From contig CANLKV010000001.1 of assembly GCA_947491755.1 (NCBI GenBank), forward strand, positions 558,001-622,000: DNA of 64,000 nt, given 5' to 3'. The position numbers and the translations under genes were made by a program. Source of the stretch: an uncultured Nonlabens sp. Lineage in GTDB: Bacteria > Bacteroidota > Bacteroidia > Flavobacteriales > Flavobacteriaceae. Below are positions 62,289 to 64,000 of this stretch, piece by piece. The notes beneath the pieces were generated by a model. That model searched no databases. It saw nothing but the letters and a program-made list of their open reading frames with translations, and was not told the DNA's origin. Each line of letters opens with the position of its first letter. Within the stretch, counting starts at the first letter, position 1.

Positions 62289-62309
62289 TTCCCCCTATTT
62301 TCCCCCAAA
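62289..62309. repeat. 21-bp direct repeat, right copy, upstream of the integrase
   Basis: Identical to 57749-57769. It overlaps the upstream in-frame extension of the integrase gene, so it may also regulate integrase expression. Confidence 0.85.
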
Positions 62310-62333
62310 CTTTTAACAATATGCAATCTTATG

Positions 62334-62360
62334 CAACTTACTTAATACGCTTGTAAGTTG
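62334..62360. repeat. Inverted repeat near attR
   Basis: CAACTTAC / GTAAGTTG, 8-bp arms and an 11-base loop, between the integrase and attR. The TGTAAGT motif is shared with the inverted repeat at 60788-60807. The rest of 62246-62435 has no gene. Confidence 0.65.
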
Positions 62361-62435
62361 TTGAATATCTAATAATAGTAAGTTACAATACTCTATTTCG
62401 CTAGGTTTGTGAATATTATAAAAAGTGGGGGTCAT

Positions 62436-62452
62436 AGTCCCGTCTCGAGTAC
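62436..62452 (+). repeat. attR: 17-bp direct repeat
   Basis: Identical copy of the tRNA-Leu 3' end (AGTCCCGTCTCGAGTAC) marking the right end of the element. Confidence 0.9.
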
Positions 62453-62456
62453 CATG

Positions 62457-62490
62457 AATCCTGATAATCAACTGATTGTCAGGATTTTTT
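62457..62490 (+). terminator. Displaced chromosomal terminator of tRNA-Leu
   Basis: AATCCTGA / TCAGGATT stem and T run directly after attR, at the place expected for the original tRNA terminator. I see no gene in 62491-62747. Confidence 0.75.
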
Positions 62491-62747
62491 GTTAATGTAC
62501 TTATCCTTATCGTAGAATTAAATGGATTGCGATATATTCCAAAACATTCTTATTCATTATAGACCTTGAAGTTGTTATCAATTAAAGTTTGAGGCTGTGC
62601 TGCAGTAGGTATAGACTTTTATGTTGCCTTTTATAGAAAATAATAACCTTCCAGTTTTTCTAGATTCATAAGACACTTAGAAAGTAAAAATAACTACTGC
62701 TCCTGGTTTTGATCAGGCTACTATACGATTTACCCAGTGGGACTCTT

Positions 62748-63710
62748 TTAAAAATATTGGATAAGAGTGAGGTATAGCGGTAAGCCTATAGTGATATTCA
62801 TAGGAAACGTAATAGCAAGTGCCATGGGTACGTAAAGTCCTGGATTAGCTTTAGGTACAGCAAGCTTCATGGCTGCTGGCACGGCTATGTAGGAGGCGCT
62901 AGCGGCGAGTACCGTAAGTAATAAACGATTACCATCGCTTACAAGAAACAGCCCGCTAAGCAAGGCAATCACACAACCATTGATTAATGGTAAGATAATG
63001 GCAAAGCCCGTTGCAAATGTTCCTTGCTTTAAAAATCCAGCAAGATGACGACCACTCACCAGACCCATATCAAGCAAAAATACTGCTAGAAATCCTTTGA
63101 AAATATCGGTAGTAAAAGGTTCGATACCTTGTGCCTGTGCATCACTAGCGATCCACCCGATAATCAAACTTCCTAAAATAAGCAACACGCTCCCGTTAGT
63201 CAAAGAATGGTGCAGCACTTTTTTAAATGATGGTGTACTATTTTTTTTCTTTACAAACATAGAAATCAAAATAAGCCCTATCATAATCGATGGAGCTTCC
63301 ATCAACGCCATGACAGCAACCATGTGGCCACCATATTCTATGGATTGCAATTCAAGAAAGGAGATAGCTGTAAGAAAAGTTACTGCACTCACAGATCCAT
63401 AGGCAGCAGCGATCGCCCCTGCATTTTCAGCAGTCATTTTTTTCTTAAGTATAAAAAATGAGTAAATAGGCACAACAAGAGCGAGCAATAGTCCTGCGAT
63501 GACGGCATAAATAATTTCGGCAGTAAACTCGCTATGTGACAACTCTTGACCGCCTTTAAAACCTATTGAAAAAAGCAGGTAAAGGGAAATAAATTTACTC
63601 GATGATTCTGGAATATTAAGATCGCTTTTTAAGCGCACTGCAAGTAGTCCTAATATAAAAAATAGAAGCGCAGGATTTGTCAGGTTATCGATCAGCAAAT
63701 GAAGATCCAT
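62748..63710 (-). CDS. SbtA-like sodium-dependent bicarbonate transporter family permease
   Basis: A 320-residue membrane protein with about ten hydrophobic segments. Two similar halves carry conserved Gly/Ser-rich blocks: FKGGQELSHSEF and AAAYGSVSAVTFLTA in the first, and LASASYIAVPAAMKLAVPKANPGLYVPMALAITFPMN in the second. These match the SbtA (DUF897) family, whose cyanobacterial members take up bicarbonate with sodium. No gene for an SbtB-like PII protein is in view. The substrate in a flavobacterium is inferred by family only. Confidence 0.88.
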   Translation of the reverse strand: MDLHLLIDNLTNPALLFFILGLLAVRLKSDLNIPESSSKFISLYLLFSIGFKGGQELSHSEFTAEIIYAVIAGLLLALVVPIYSFFILKKKMTAENAGAIAAAYGSVSAVTFLTAISFLELQSIEYGGHMVAVMALMEAPSIMIGLILISMFVKKKNSTPSFKKVLHHSLTNGSVLLILGSLIIGWIASDAQAQGIEPFTTDIFKGFLAVFLLDMGLVSGRHLAGFLKQGTFATGFAIILPLINGCVIALLSGLFLVSDGNRLLLTVLAASASYIAVPAAMKLAVPKANPGLYVPMALAITFPMNITIGLPLYLTLIQYF

Positions 63711-63784
63711 GGAGTATTTCTTTGGGCTCTTAAAAAAGTTGCTAAGTTATGCGCTTTTTTAATTTATGAGCCACGATTCTCAAT

Positions 63785-64000
63785 TTAGGCTATGCCACCT
63801 ACCTGTACTATTAACTGCCCATGCATTTCTATAAGTTGATCATTATTTGCGGTTTCAAACAAGTGCTGTATTTTAACTTTTTCTGCCTGTAGTTCTTCAA
63901 TGCGCTCTTTTTCATAATGAGTGCCTTGTAAAAAGCCATTTTTAACAGTGTCCAGTTTGCGCTCTCTATGGAACGAGATTTTCTTCTCTACAAGGCCTAG
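63785..64000 (-). CDS. C-terminal part of an unidentified protein (cut by window edge)
   Basis: An open frame of 71 codons enters from the right edge on the minus strand and ends at TAA 63785-63787. It reads LGLVEKKISFHRERKLDTV, then a charged helical stretch with YEKERIEELQAEKVKIQHLF, ending GQLIVQVGGIA. It looks like a coiled coil or helical tail. I do not recognise the family, and the N-terminal part lies outside the window. Confidence 0.5.
   Translation of the reverse strand, partial: LGLVEKKISFHRERKLDTVKNGFLQGTHYEKERIEELQAEKVKIQHLFETANNDQLIEMHGQLIVQVGGIA

Larger units (their letters stand above)
57676..62452. mobile_element. Integrated element in tRNA-Leu: candidate minimal phage satellite or reduced prophage
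   Basis: A 4.76-kb unit bounded by 17-bp direct repeats, all genes on the minus strand. Order from attR: tyrosine integrase, a noncoding region with tandem repeats, excisionase-like HTH, unknown protein, gene II/X-like replication initiator, Sf6-type small terminase homologue, and a terminase-like pseudogene. It lacks the genome palindrome present everywhere else in the window. A 21-bp direct repeat occurs just inside each end (57749-57769 and 62289-62309). There are no capsid, tail, lysis or large-terminase genes, so spread in particles would need a helper phage; that part is inference. Confidence 0.88.

Noticed and set aside
60956..62326. Longer integrase beginning at 62326
   Set aside because: The added residues translate the 21-bp direct repeat, and integrase homologues start at the MASFQYLTKG position.
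1..64000. CRISPR array or Cas genes
   Set aside because: No regularly spaced direct repeats of 25-40 bases were seen and no Cas-like protein is encoded. The palindromes are kilobases apart.
1..64000. Insertion sequence or RAYT transposase that could explain the palindromes
   Set aside because: No transposase-like protein is encoded in the window; the mechanism of palindrome spread is not visible here.

Overview
The window comes from a member of the Bacteroidetes, almost certainly a marine Flavobacteriaceae. The evidence is gldH, a PorG/DUF6089 protein, a type IX secretion sorting tail, FadL/OmpP1 and OmpH families, promoters of the form TTG-N19/20-TAnnTTTG without Shine-Dalgarno motifs, and conserved flavobacterial gene strings. 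The genus cannot be fixed from the sequence alone.

Layout. 1-8 kb: 3' end of bioB, a JmjC-like cupin, recX, plsC, an acyl-ACP desaturase, an aldo/keto reductase, a histidine kinase and an enoyl-CoA hydratase. 7.9-13.4 kb: a one-strand manganese/zinc uptake locus with a DtxR-type regulator, an outer-membrane barrel protein, a substrate-binding lipoprotein, an ATPase and two permeases with winged-helix tails. 13.5-16.7 kb: TerB-DnaJ protein, SCO1-like protein and rseP. 16.8-18.75 kb: tRNA-Asn followed by a small accessory patch with a decayed copy of the tRNA 3' end and two membrane-protein/HTH gene pairs. 19-25.5 kb: RicT/PSP1-gldH-PBP1A, an exonuclease and a twin ABC ATPase. 25.8-31.8 kb: secreted proteins, namely a peptide deformylase homologue with a signal peptide, a CocE-type hydrolase and a large T9SS BNR-repeat protein. 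32-37.7 kb: tag, aat, small secreted proteins, a DUF3127 protein, a flavin reductase and a second histidine kinase. 38-46.6 kb: clpX-clpP-tig, a GDSL-like lipoprotein with FadL, an alpha/beta hydrolase and pdxJ. 46.7-57.4 kb: envelope-biogenesis string CBS-nadK-porG-uppS-bamA-ompH-ompH-murI, then mutS. 57.4-57.7 kb: tRNA-Gly and tRNA-Leu. 62.7-64 kb: SbtA-like transporter and a partial gene.

The most interesting accessory unit is a 4.76-kb integrated element (57676-62452) in the 3' end of tRNA-Leu(UAA). It is bounded by a 17-bp direct repeat and has internal 21-bp repeats near both ends. It carries a tyrosine integrase, an excisionase-like HTH, an unknown protein, a filamentous-phage gene II/X-like replication initiator, an Sf6-type small-terminase homologue, and a second small-terminase-like gene broken by two in-frame TAA codons. 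No capsid, tail or large-terminase gene is present. It looks like a minimal phage satellite or a reduced prophage.

The second theme is a dispersed perfect palindrome, CGCTTTCGCGAAAGCG, with ten exact and five variant copies outside the element and none inside it. It has no stop codon in any of its six frames, lies inside genes in all three frames, and in four secreted proteins it encodes the end of the signal peptide (AFAKA, followed by Q in three of them and D in one).
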